The notes beneath the pieces were generated by a model that saw only the letters and a list, made by a program, of their open reading frames with translations, had not been told where the DNA came from and ran no database searches. Both the position numbers and the translations under genes were made by a program. A DNA stretch of 64,000 nucleotides from Actinacidiphila acididurans (GTDB taxonomy: Bacteria; Actinomycetota; Actinomycetes; Streptomycetales; Streptomycetaceae), in NCBI RefSeq assembly GCF_016918855.1, contig NZ_JADKYB010000019.1, positions 62,001-126,000 on the forward strand, read 5' to 3'. Position 1 is the first letter of the stretch; every line of letters begins with the position of its first letter. Positions 35,882 to 43,208 of the stretch are shown here, piece by piece.

Positions 35882-35926
35882 TGCGTCGCCTGACCCTTCC
35901 GTCGTCAGCTTGGAAAACAACTGGCT

Positions 35927-35940
35927 TGACATCGTTGTCA
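35927..35940. promoter_or_regulatory. LacI-type operator upstream of GH92
   Basis: TGACATCGTTGTCA has five-base perfect arms (TGACA/TGTCA) and the central CG typical of LacI-family sites in streptomycete sugar genes. It lies 46 bases upstream of the GH92 start, where it would cover the promoter. A cytoplasmic sugar (mannose or an oligosaccharide) is the likely inducer. Confidence 0.6.
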
Positions 35941-36037
35941 GCGCCTCGGGCAGTCTGGCTGTACCCACAATACGGCGTCAACCCTCGTGCAGCGCCGAAG
36001 GATTTCGCCACACGTCGGCGCAACTCAGCCGCAGCTC

Positions 36038-36119
36038 AGGGTCAATTCGACCGCGACTCCACCGCACTTCGACCGCACCTCGTCGGTGTCCCGACCGTGT
36101 CCCGACCGCGGTTCGATCG
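36038..36119. repeat. Short imperfect repeats around (T)CGACCGC
   Basis: TTCGACCGC occurs twice (near 36046 and 36068), GTCCCGACCG twice in tandem (36088 and 36099, 11-base period), and a diverged TTCGATCGC at 36112. The run lies between the GH92 upstream region and the TetR stop codon. Confidence 0.6.
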
Positions 36120-36134
36120 CAACGGGCCCGCGCC

Positions 36135-36779
36135 TCAGCCGGGCAGAGCCGCCGTCACCAGCCGCCGGATCGCGTCCAGGTCGACGTCCTCGGCCAGGCG
36201 CTCCTCCTCGGGCATGTCCTTGACCGCCTCCTCCACACCGAGCAGGGTGCGCATCAGCTTCGGCAGGACGGCGCGGCCGAGCAGGCCCTCGGCGAAAGCC
36301 GCGCTGTCGGCGGGGTCCATCGCGTACCGCTGCGCGACATAGCCGGCCAGTCGCTCGTAGGTGGTGGCGAAGGTGGCGTCGAAATAGGCGCCCGAAATGC
36401 CGGGCAGCCGTTCGGCCTCGGCGATGATCAGCCGGGCGGTACGGACCTGGGACTCCCACGACATCAACTGCAGGAAGCGGCCGCAGAACCGCGTCACCGC
36501 CTCCACGGGATCCTCGGCGTACGCCTCCGGGGTCCGCAGCCGGCCCAGGTACAGCTCGCGGACCAGGTCCATGACCGCGCGGAACAGCTTGTCCTTGCTC
36601 TCGAAGTGCGCGTAGAGCGACCGCTTGGAGGTGCCGGCGCGCTGCGCCACGACATCCATCGACGCGCGCTCGAAACCGCTCTGCAGGAACACGTCCTTGG
36701 CCACGAACAGGATGTGGCGGCGCAGTTCCTCGCCACGGCGCTGCTCGCCACGGCGTCGCGGCTCGGTCTCTCGGCTCAT
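36135..36779 (-). CDS. TetR-family transcriptional regulator
   Basis: The 214-residue repressor has the N-terminal HTH ELRRHILFVAKDVF, FERASMDVVAQRAGTSKRSLYAHFESKDKLF, with KRSLYAHF as the recognition helix. A TetR_C ligand domain follows (VRTARLIIAEAERLPGISGAYFD). It is divergent from the NmrA-like gene across 79 bases holding a perfect inverted repeat, so it probably represses both. ATG 36779 has GAGG ten bases upstream. The ligand is unknown; an electrophile or quinone would fit an NmrA-like target. Confidence 0.9.
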   Translation of the reverse strand: MSRETEPRRRGEQRRGEELRRHILFVAKDVFLQSGFERASMDVVAQRAGTSKRSLYAHFESKDKLFRAVMDLVRELYLGRLRTPEAYAEDPVEAVTRFCGRFLQLMSWESQVRTARLIIAEAERLPGISGAYFDATFATTYERLAGYVAQRYAMDPADSAAFAEGLLGRAVLPKLMRTLLGVEEAVKDMPEEERLAEDVDLDAIRRLVTAALPG

Positions 36780-36795
36780 CGACTTGCATCCTCAA

Positions 36796-36822
36796 AAGTA
36801 AACGGTACGGTGGAGTTTACTT
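36796..36822. promoter_or_regulatory. TetR operator between the regulator and NmrA-like genes
   Basis: AAGTAAAC-N11-GTTTACTT is a perfect eight-base inverted repeat placed 17 bases from the TetR start and 36 bases from the NmrA-like start. The spacer GGTACGGTGGA lies where a promoter core would be. It is well placed to control both genes. Confidence 0.75.
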
Positions 36823-36858
36823 GGTCAGGCATTCGAGCCCCACCCATGGAGATTCCGC

Positions 36859-37752
36859 ATGATCGTCATCACCACTCCCACCGGACACATCGGACGCCAG
36901 GTGCTCGGCCGCGTACTGGCCGGCGGAGAGCCGGTCCGGGTCGTCGTACGCGATCCCGCCCGGCTGCCGGACGCGGTCCGGGAACAGGTGGAGGTCGTCC
37001 AGGGCTCGCACGGCGATCCGCAGGTCGTCGCCCGTGCCTTCGAGGGCGCCGACGCCCTGTTCTGGCTGCTGCCGACCGATCGCCACGCCGTCAGCGTAGA
37101 CGAGGCCTACGTCGGCTTCACCCGTCCCGCCGCCGAGGCGATGCGCGCCTGCGGCGTCAAGCGGGTCGTGGACGTGAGCGCGCTCGGCCGCGGCACCCCG
37201 CCTGCCGCCCGGGCCGGGCACGTGACCGCGTCGCTGGCCATGGACGACCTGATCGCCGGCACCGGCGCGGCGTTCCGGGCGCTGACCATGCCCTCGTTCA
37301 TGGACAACGTGCTGCGGCAGGTCCGCGGGATCAAGACGCAGGGGGTGTTCTACGACGCCGTCTCCCCCGACCGCGCCATGCCGCTGGTCGCCACCCGCGA
37401 CATCGCCGCCGTCGCGGCCCGCCTGCTGCTCGACTCCTCCTGGACCGGGCAGGAGGAGGTCCCGGTCATCGGCCCCGAGGACCTGTCCAACAACGACATG
37501 GCCGCCGTCATGACCGACGTGCTCGGCTTCCCGGTGCGGTACGAGCGGATGCCCTACCAGGCGTTCAAGGACCTGTTCACCGGCAACGGCGCCTCCGAGG
37601 CGATGGCCCGGAGCATGGTGGACATGGCGGTGGCCAAGGTCGACGGCCTGGACAACGGCGTCGTCCGCACCCCGCGGCACGCGATCGACACCCCCACCAC
37701 CTTCCGGCAGTGGTGCGAGGAGGTGCTGCGGCCGGCGGTGCGGGCCGCCTGA
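36859..37752 (+). CDS. NmrA/NAD(P)H-binding oxidoreductase-like protein
   Basis: The 297-residue Rossmann-fold protein of the atypical SDR/NmrA type begins IVITTPTGHIGRQVLGRVLAGG, with TPTGHIG standing for the NADP-binding GxxGxxG. ALFWLLPTD, VKRVVDVSALGRG and a C-terminal substrate region (VPVIGPEDLSNNDMAAVM) follow. Family members are NADPH-dependent quinone reductases (QorB) or redox-sensing regulators; the catalytic Tyr-Lys pair of classical SDRs is absent. ATG 36859 has GGAG seven bases upstream. Divergent control by the TetR protein is likely. Confidence 0.88.
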   Translation: MIVITTPTGHIGRQVLGRVLAGGEPVRVVVRDPARLPDAVREQVEVVQGSHGDPQVVARAFEGADALFWLLPTDRHAVSVDEAYVGFTRPAAEAMRACGVKRVVDVSALGRGTPPAARAGHVTASLAMDDLIAGTGAAFRALTMPSFMDNVLRQVRGIKTQGVFYDAVSPDRAMPLVATRDIAAVAARLLLDSSWTGQEEVPVIGPEDLSNNDMAAVMTDVLGFPVRYERMPYQAFKDLFTGNGASEAMARSMVDMAVAKVDGLDNGVVRTPRHAIDTPTTFRQWCEEVLRPAVRAA

Positions 37753-37833
37753 GCCCGGGCCGGCCCGCTTCGGTCGCGTACGCGGTCCCGGCCGGACGCT
37801 GGGCGTACGTGATCGACGCCGCACGGGAGCGAG

Positions 37834-37862
37834 GTTGAACACTCAACAATATGGGTTAGGCT
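37834..37862 (+). promoter_or_regulatory. wrbA promoter with overlapping dyad
   Basis: TTGAAC (37835-37840) and TAGGCT (37857-37862) are separated by 16 bases. The dyad GTTGA-ACAC-TCAAC (37834-37847) covers the -35 box. The start codon is 54 bases downstream of the -10. Confidence 0.55.
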
Positions 37863-37915
37863 CTGGGACGGGACCGGTTCTCCTGCATCGTTCCGTCTAG
37901 AGCAAGGACATCACC

Positions 37916-38536
37916 ATGCCTGTGCCCGCGAAGGTCGCGGTCGTCTACTACTCCTCGACCGGCACTGTGTACGAGCTCGCCCAGTCGGTGGTGGCGGGCG
38001 CGAAGAACGCCGGCGCCGAGGTGCGGCTGCTCAAGGTTCCCGAGCTCGCGCCGCAGGAGGCCATCGCCGCCAACCAGGGCTGGGCCGACCACGTCGCCGC
38101 CACCCAGGACGTGCCGGTGGCCACCACGGACGACCTCGAGTGGGCCGACGCCGTGGTCTTCGGCACCCCGACCCGGTTCGGCAACGTCGCGAGCCAGCTC
38201 AAGCAGTTCCTGGACACGCTCGGCGGCATGTGGGCCGAGGGCAAGCTCGCGGACAAGGTCTACAGCGGCTTCACCGCCACGGCCACCGCCCACGGCGGCC
38301 AGGAGTCCACGCTGCTCGCGCTGTACAACAGCTTCCACCACTTCGGCGGGATCGTCGTGGCGCCCGGCTACACCGACCCGGTCAAGTTCGCCGACGGCAA
38401 CCCGTACGGCACCAGCCACGTCAACGGCAACGGCACGATCCCGGTGGACGACACCGCCCGCGCCTCCGCCGAGTTCCAGGGCAAGCGGGTGGCCACCATC
38501 GCCGCCGCCCTGCAGGCGGGCCTGGCCGCGGAGTGA
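37916..38536 (+). CDS. wrbA: NAD(P)H:quinone oxidoreductase, WrbA family
   Basis: The 206-residue flavodoxin-like enzyme performs two-electron reduction of quinones. It shows the FMN phosphate loop YYSSTGTVYELAQ (11-23), then ADAVVFGTPTRFGNVASQLKQFLD with TPTRFG contacting flavin, GGMWAEGKLADK, and ATAHGGQESTLLALYNSFHHFGGIVV with the conserved HGGQE. It tetramerises in known homologues. AAGGA sits before ATG 37916. A perfect terminator follows. It is probably a stand-alone stress gene, and the -35 dyad suggests a dedicated quinone-sensing repressor not encoded nearby. Confidence 0.93.
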   Translation: MPVPAKVAVVYYSSTGTVYELAQSVVAGAKNAGAEVRLLKVPELAPQEAIAANQGWADHVAATQDVPVATTDDLEWADAVVFGTPTRFGNVASQLKQFLDTLGGMWAEGKLADKVYSGFTATATAHGGQESTLLALYNSFHHFGGIVVAPGYTDPVKFADGNPYGTSHVNGNGTIPVDDTARASAEFQGKRVATIAAALQAGLAAE

Positions 38537-38553
38537 CCGGCCGTTGAATTCGC

Positions 38554-38601
38554 GTCAAAGGGTGCGGGGCCCGGCAGAAGCCGGGCCCCGCACCCTTTGA
38601 C
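38554..38601 (+). terminator. Perfect 22-bp hairpin after wrbA
   Basis: Arms 38554-38575 and 38580-38601 are exactly complementary (outer ends GTCAAAGGGTG and CACCCTTTGAC) around an AGAA loop, and an A/T-rich CTCTTAATG follows. This is the strongest intrinsic terminator in the window. Confidence 0.9.
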
Positions 38602-38624
38602 CAGCTCTTAATGTGACCTATACA
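38597..38624 (+). promoter_or_regulatory. Promoter of the phospholipase-D-like gene, fused to the wrbA terminator
   Basis: TTGACC (38597-38602) lies within the right arm of the terminator and is 16 bases from TATACA (38619-38624). A TGAC-N8-GTCA dyad (38614-38629) overlaps the -10. Confidence 0.5.
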
Positions 38625-38715
38625 TGTCAGAGGTTCACGCCGTCCGGGCCCTGTGTCGTACTTGAGGGCGCTACGCGCGTTGCACGATGCCCGCTACCGT
38701 CAGGAGACAGCTCCG

Positions 38716-40452
38716 ATGGGCGTGACCCGACGTCTGATACGCACCCTGGCCGCAGGTGCCACCACCGCGGCCCTGGCCCTCACCCCGCTGACCGCGCACG
38801 CCGCGGGCGGCACCTATTCGCTGGTGGTCCTGCCGGACCAGGGCGAGAGCGCGATCTACTCCTTCGTCAACTCGGCGACGGCGTCGATCGACGTGACGAT
38901 CTACGAACTGCGCGACACCACTTTGGTCAACGACCTGGTGACCAAGGAGAAGGCAGGCGTGAAGGTCCGCGTGATCTTGGACGCCCAGCAGACCTCCGTC
39001 AACGGCTCCGCCTACAGCACGCTGTCCGCGGGCGGCGTCGGCGTGACCTACTCCTCCTCGGCCTTCGTCTACACCCACCAGAAGACGATCACCGTGGACG
39101 GCGCGAAGTCGTACATCAGCACCGGGAACTTCGACACCACCTACTACTCGACCTCGCGCGACTACGGCGTCTTCGACACCGACAGCGCCGACGTGGCCGC
39201 GATCGAGCAGGTCTTCAACGCCGACTACGCCAAGACCTCGGTGACCCCCTCGGACGGCACCGACCTGGTGTGGTCCCCCACCGACTCGCAGAGCCGGCTG
39301 CTGTCGCTGGTCAACGGCGCCCAGCACAGCCTGGACGTCGAAGAGGAGGAGTTCGGCGACACCGCGCTGGTCAACGCGATCGTCGCGGACGCGCAGCGCG
39401 GCGTGGCGGTCCGGGTGGTGGCCGAGAACGAGAGCAACTCCTACACGACCCAGCTCAACCAGGTCACCGCGGCCGGCGGCAAGGTGAAGACGTACACGAG
39501 CTCCACCGGCTACTACATCCACGCCAAGGCGATCGTGGCCGACTACGGCACCGCCATCGCCAAGGTGTTCGCCGGCTCGGAGAACTTCTCCGACAACTCC
39601 CTCAACCACAACCGCGAACTCGGCCTGATCATCAGCGATTCGGGCGTGATCGGCGGTATCGAGTCCGCGTTCGACGCCGACTTCGGCAGCAGCGCCCCGA
39701 CCGGCGTGACCGTGACCGCCCCCGGCGATCGGACCACCCCGGTCGGCACCGCGGTGAGCCTGCAGATCTCCGCCTCGGACACCGCCGGCGGCACCCTGTC
39801 GTACTCGGCGACCGGGCTGCCGCCCGGCCTGTCCGTCAACTCCGGCACCGGGCTGATCTCCGGCACCCCGACCACCGCGGGGAGCTACGCGGTCACCGTG
39901 AAGGCCACCGACAGCACCGGCCCTTCCGGAACCGCGTCCTTCACCTGGACCGTCGGCTCCTCCGGCGGCACCGGCTGCACCCCGGCCCAGCTGCTCGGCA
40001 ACCCCGGCTTCGAGACCGGCACCGCCGCGCCCTGGACCGCCAGCAGCGGCGTGGTCAGCAACTCCACCGGCGAGACCGCCCACTCCGGCTCCTGGAAAGC
40101 GTGGATGGACGGCTACGGCAGCACCCACACCGACACCCTGTCCCAGACGGTGACCGTGCCGAGCACCTGCACGACGTACACCGCCGGCTTCTGGCTGCAC
40201 ATCGACACCGCGGAGACCAGCACCTCCACGGCGTACGACACGCTCACCGCCCAGCTGCTGAACAGCTCCGGCACGGTGCTGAAGACGCTGGGCACCTACT
40301 CCAACCTCAACCACAACACCGGCTACACCCAGCACACCTTCAGCCTGTCCGGCTACGCCGGGCAGACGGTCACGCTGAAGTTCACCGGCAGCGAGGATTC
40401 CACGCTCCAGACGTCGTTCGTCATCGACGACACCTCGTTCAACGTGAGCTGA
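38716..40452 (+). CDS. Secreted phospholipase-D-like protein with Ig-like and carbohydrate-binding-like domains
   Basis: The 578-residue protein has a Sec signal peptide (LIRTLAAGATTAALALTPLTAHA). Its two PLD half-sites are THQKTITVDG...STGNFD (near 120-140) and YIHAKAIVADYG...GSENFSDNS (near 270-295), which give both HxK(x4)D motifs, so it should be catalytically competent. From about 335 a putative Ig domain follows (LSYSATGLPPGLSVNSGTGLI named by its core GLPPGLSV), then a beta-sandwich resembling carbohydrate-binding modules (NPGFETGTAAPWTASSG). ATG 38716 has AGGAG nine bases upstream. It may cleave phospholipid or DNA phosphodiesters outside the cell; the family does not settle which. 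Confidence 0.85.
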   Translation: MGVTRRLIRTLAAGATTAALALTPLTAHAAGGTYSLVVLPDQGESAIYSFVNSATASIDVTIYELRDTTLVNDLVTKEKAGVKVRVILDAQQTSVNGSAYSTLSAGGVGVTYSSSAFVYTHQKTITVDGAKSYISTGNFDTTYYSTSRDYGVFDTDSADVAAIEQVFNADYAKTSVTPSDGTDLVWSPTDSQSRLLSLVNGAQHSLDVEEEEFGDTALVNAIVADAQRGVAVRVVAENESNSYTTQLNQVTAAGGKVKTYTSSTGYYIHAKAIVADYGTAIAKVFAGSENFSDNSLNHNRELGLIISDSGVIGGIESAFDADFGSSAPTGVTVTAPGDRTTPVGTAVSLQISASDTAGGTLSYSATGLPPGLSVNSGTGLISGTPTTAGSYAVTVKATDSTGPSGTASFTWTVGSSGGTGCTPAQLLGNPGFETGTAAPWTASSGVVSNSTGETAHSGSWKAWMDGYGSTHTDTLSQTVTVPSTCTTYTAGFWLHIDTAETSTSTAYDTLTAQLLNSSGTVLKTLGTYSNLNHNTGYTQHTFSLSGYAGQTVTLKFTGSEDSTLQTSFVIDDTSFNVS

Positions 40453-40486
40453 CCACGTACCCCTGAGGCGTACCGCTGACGACGAG

Positions 40487-40525
40487 CGTGGCCGCCGGTT
40501 CCGATCGGGGAGACCGGCGGCCACG
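40487..40525. terminator. Bidirectional terminator between PLD-like and amidase genes
   Basis: CGTGGCCGCCGGT (40487-40499) and ACCGGCGGCCACG (40513-40525) form a perfect 13-base stem between two convergent genes, 7 bases from the amidase stop. Confidence 0.85.
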
Positions 40526-40531
40526 TGCCCG

Positions 40532-42211
40532 TCAGGCGGTACGGCTCAGGGCCTCCGTCGCGGACAGGCGGTGGACGGCGCCGCGCTCTTCTGGGGTGGC
40601 GCGGCTCGCGGCGGCGGCGCGGGACTGCGGCGCGGCCAGGGTGGTACGGGCCGCCGCCGGGGCCGGCGGATCGGCGGGGCGCTGGTCGTGCCAGTCGGTG
40701 ACCGCCTGGTAGGCGGCCGCCACCTCCAGCAGCAGGTCCTCCTCGTACGGCTGGCCGCCCAGGATGGTGCCCACCGGCACCTTCGGGTTGGCGCCGACCG
40801 CCTGGAAGCCGATGGGCAGGGCCAGTTCGGGCAGGCCGATCTGGTCGAACTGGGTCGGGCCGGTCTGCAGCACCACGTCGCACTGGCCGAACACGCCGTC
40901 CAGCACCTCGCGCAGCAGCCGGGTCTTGGCGCGCTGCCCGGTCACCCACTCGTCGCCGGACAGGAACAGGCCCTGCAGCCAGGACAGCGAGGAGACCCCG
41001 AGGAGCTTGGGGTCCCGCTGGAGGAACGGCAGCATCTCCTCGGTGCGTTCGCTGAGCCGGACGTTGTTGAACACCCCGGTCATCAGGTCCCAGTCGTCCG
41101 GGTAGGTCACGTCCACCACGGTCGCGCCGGGTATCGCGGCCATGGTGGCGAGGAAGGCGCGGCGCAGGGCCAGCACGCCCGCTCCGGCGGAGGCGGCCAG
41201 GTAGTCCGGCGGCACCCCGATCCGTACCCGGCGGCGCATCACCACCTGCTTGCCGCGGCGGACCGGGAGCGCCGAGGTGATGTAGTCGGCCGGCGCCGGC
41301 AGCCCCTGGGTGCGTACGTCATTGGGGTCGGGCCCGGCCATGACCGCGAGCATGATGGCGGCGTCCAGGGCGGTACGGGCCAGCGGTCCGCTGTGGTCGC
41401 GGGTGTAGGACAGCGGGATGACCCCGTAGATCGAGGTGCGGCCCATGGTGGGCTTGAGCCCGGTCAGGTTCTGGGCGTTGGAGGGGTTGACGATGCTGCC
41501 GCCGGTCTGGGTGCCGATCGCGGAGGTCGCCAGGCGGCCGGCCACCGCGCAGCCCGGCCCGGTGGACGAGCCGCCCGGGTCCACGGTGATGTCGGTGGGC
41601 GTCCAGGCGTTGACCGTGGTGACCGTGCCGTTGGGCGTGGTCGCCCGGGTGGTGGCCAGCGGCCCCATCTGCCCCTTGCCCAGCACGATGCCGCCGGCCG
41701 CCTTCAGCCGGGCCACGGACGTCGCGTCGTAGGGCGGCACGAAGTCCTGGAAGACGAAGGAGTTCGCCGTGGTGGGCAGCCCCGCCGTGTAGTAGTTGTC
41801 CTTGATGCACAGCGGGATGCCGCCCAGCGGGCCGGTACGGCGGCGGTCCTGGGCCCGCGCGGCGGCGGTGGCGCCGTCCGCGTCGATGGCGTTGAAGGCC
41901 AGGTACACCGGTTCGTACGTGCCGATCCGGTCCAGCAGCGCGTGCACCAGGTCCAGCGAGGTCAGCTTCCCGCGGCGGATGAGCGTGACCGCCTCGGCGA
42001 GGGTCGCTTCGGTCGGGTCGGCCAGCACCTGCGGCCGTACGGCCACGTCGGGGATCTTCACCTCGGGCGCGCGGCCGGGCGCGAAGGCGGGGGCGGCCTG
42101 CGCGGCCGTGGCGGTACCGAGCAGCGGCACGCCGACGCCCGCGCCGACCCCCGCCGCCACTGTGGCCGAACCCGCCAGGAAGGCACGGCGGTTCACCTCG
42201 CGCGCGCTCAT
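40532..42211 (-). CDS. Tat-exported amidase-signature hydrolase
   Basis: The 559-residue amidase has a twin-arginine signal (NRRAFLAGSATVAAG). The Ser-cisSer-Lys triad is visible: Lys in GIPLCIKDNYYTAG, Ser in DPGGSSTGPG and Ser in GTQTGGSIVNPS. The body is of normal length for family members that hydrolyse amides or acyl-amino compounds, and some exported ones act on peptide amides. An Ala/Arg-rich tail of about 40 residues follows the domain. ATG 42211 overlaps the upstream stop in ATGA, so it is translated with the 104-residue protein, which is probably its partner. Confidence 0.92.
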   Translation of the reverse strand: MSAREVNRRAFLAGSATVAAGVGAGVGVPLLGTATAAQAAPAFAPGRAPEVKIPDVAVRPQVLADPTEATLAEAVTLIRRGKLTSLDLVHALLDRIGTYEPVYLAFNAIDADGATAAARAQDRRRTGPLGGIPLCIKDNYYTAGLPTTANSFVFQDFVPPYDATSVARLKAAGGIVLGKGQMGPLATTRATTPNGTVTTVNAWTPTDITVDPGGSSTGPGCAVAGRLATSAIGTQTGGSIVNPSNAQNLTGLKPTMGRTSIYGVIPLSYTRDHSGPLARTALDAAIMLAVMAGPDPNDVRTQGLPAPADYITSALPVRRGKQVVMRRRVRIGVPPDYLAASAGAGVLALRRAFLATMAAIPGATVVDVTYPDDWDLMTGVFNNVRLSERTEEMLPFLQRDPKLLGVSSLSWLQGLFLSGDEWVTGQRAKTRLLREVLDGVFGQCDVVLQTGPTQFDQIGLPELALPIGFQAVGANPKVPVGTILGGQPYEEDLLLEVAAAYQAVTDWHDQRPADPPAPAAARTTLAAPQSRAAAASRATPEERGAVHRLSATEALSRTA

Positions 42212-42522
42212 GCCCCGACCGCCTTCCCGGTCCACGCCTCGGTGATCGACGGATACTCCAGCGGCGGATACAGCATCTGGCTGAGCATCGCCGCGTTCTG
42301 CGCGGTCGCCTTGGGGTCGGCGGGCCGCCAGGTGTTGATCACGGCCGGATTCGTCCGGATGAAGCCGCGCAGCGACGACAGGACCTGGTCCTGCGTGGGC
42401 GCCCCGGTCACCGGGTCGGGCGTGGCCGGGAAGAGGGACAGGTCGATGCCGGAGATGACGAGTCGGGCCTTGATATAGGCGTTGAGCTGGTCGTCGGTGA
42501 GATTGGCTGGGCTGACTGACAC
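42208..42522 (-). CDS. 104-residue protein translationally coupled to the Tat amidase
   Basis: No signal peptide or membrane span is visible. The protein reads VSVSPANLTDDQLNAYIKARL, then SGIDLSLFPATPDPVTGAPTQDQVLSSLRGFIRTNPAVINTW; the short cores are DLSLFP, QVLSSLRGFIR and NTWRP, and it ends ITEAWTGKAVGA. It is all-helical with a central Pro-rich loop and I do not recognise a family. GTG 42522 has AAGGAG seven bases upstream, the strong site of this operon. Because its gene is coupled to a Tat substrate it may be exported by riding with the amidase, or act as its chaperone (inference). Confidence 0.8.
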   Translation of the reverse strand: MSVSPANLTDDQLNAYIKARLVISGIDLSLFPATPDPVTGAPTQDQVLSSLRGFIRTNPAVINTWRPADPKATAQNAAMLSQMLYPPLEYPSITEAWTGKAVGA

Positions 42523-42652
42523 CTGGGATCTCCTTAGCGCTCACGGCCGGGGGGAGAAGCCGCGCCGCCAGGATGATCAGTGGGTGTTTCGCCGGAATGA
42601 CCGCGGCGTACCGTCGCCGGAGCCACCCGCTCACCGGTTCCGGCCACCGTCA

Positions 42653-42683
42653 ACGCGCCCGTAACACAGGTGTTCGGGCGCGT
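42653..42683 (-). terminator. Hairpin after the zinc-ribbon gene
   Basis: ACGCGCCCG (42653-42661) and CGGGCGCGT (42675-42683) pair perfectly, with an inner AACA/TGTT pairing, just beyond the zinc-ribbon stop at 42699 on the minus strand. Confidence 0.75.
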
Positions 42684-42698
42684 GCCGGACGTTCGATG

Positions 42699-43037
42699 TC
42701 AGTTCTGGTAGGGGTTGCCCTGGTACGGCGCGCCCTGTCCGCCGCCCTGGCCGTACGCCTGGGGAGCGGCGGCCTGCGACTGGGCCGGCTGCGGCTGGCC
42801 CTGGGCCTGGAGGCGGAGCTGTTCGGCCTGTTCCTTGGGCAGGGCGTGCTCGGCGCCGCAGAAGGTGCACTGCGTGGAGTACTTGGTGCTGATCGGGAAC
42901 AGCGGCACGAAGAAGAGCGTGAACTTCATCACCCGCTTGCGGAGCGTGTGCGCGGCCGGGTTGCCGCAGGCCCCGCACAGCAGGGTGATCATGGCCAGCC
43001 GGTACAGATAACTACGGGTACCGAAGAGGATGAGCAT
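42699..43037 (-). CDS. Small zinc-ribbon membrane-associated protein
   Basis: The 112-residue protein has four cysteines in two knuckles, LCGACGNPAAH (near 21-31) and QCTFCGAEHAL (near 57-67), flanking a hydrophobic MKFTLFFVPLFPIS segment. A Q/G/P/A-rich low-complexity tail ends YQGNPYQN. This arrangement recurs in streptomycete zinc-ribbon proteins of unknown role that are probably membrane-bound. ATG 43037 has GGGGGGA about eight bases upstream. Confidence 0.85.
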   Translation of the reverse strand: MLILFGTRSYLYRLAMITLLCGACGNPAAHTLRKRVMKFTLFFVPLFPISTKYSTQCTFCGAEHALPKEQAEQLRLQAQGQPQPAQSQAAAPQAYGQGGGQGAPYQGNPYQN

Positions 43038-43137
43038 GGACGGGTCCCCCCTCGTCATTGGTGGCCGTCCCCGCGGGACGCCCTTGTCGAGGAGAGTGTG
43101 CCGCACCCGGCCGCGGCGGACGCGGCCGGGGGGCAGA

Positions 43138-43208
43138 AGTTGATCACACCGGGTCGATCACGCAGGGACCGGCGGGGCCGGGATCAGGGCCCGGGATCAG
43201 CGCAGGGA
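43138..43208. repeat. GGGATCA-type short repeats at the GH76 3' end
   Basis: Three GGGATCA copies spaced by 14-16 bases (near 43180, 43194 and 43206) and two GATCAC copies before them lie directly downstream of the GH76 stop codon on the minus strand. Confidence 0.6.

Noticed and set aside
32615..35893. Very long open frame on the plus strand, opposite GH92
   Set aside because: It is the G+C-rich shadow of the GH92 gene; the translation is low-complexity V/G/R/A with no domain, and GH92 motifs on the minus strand are unambiguous.
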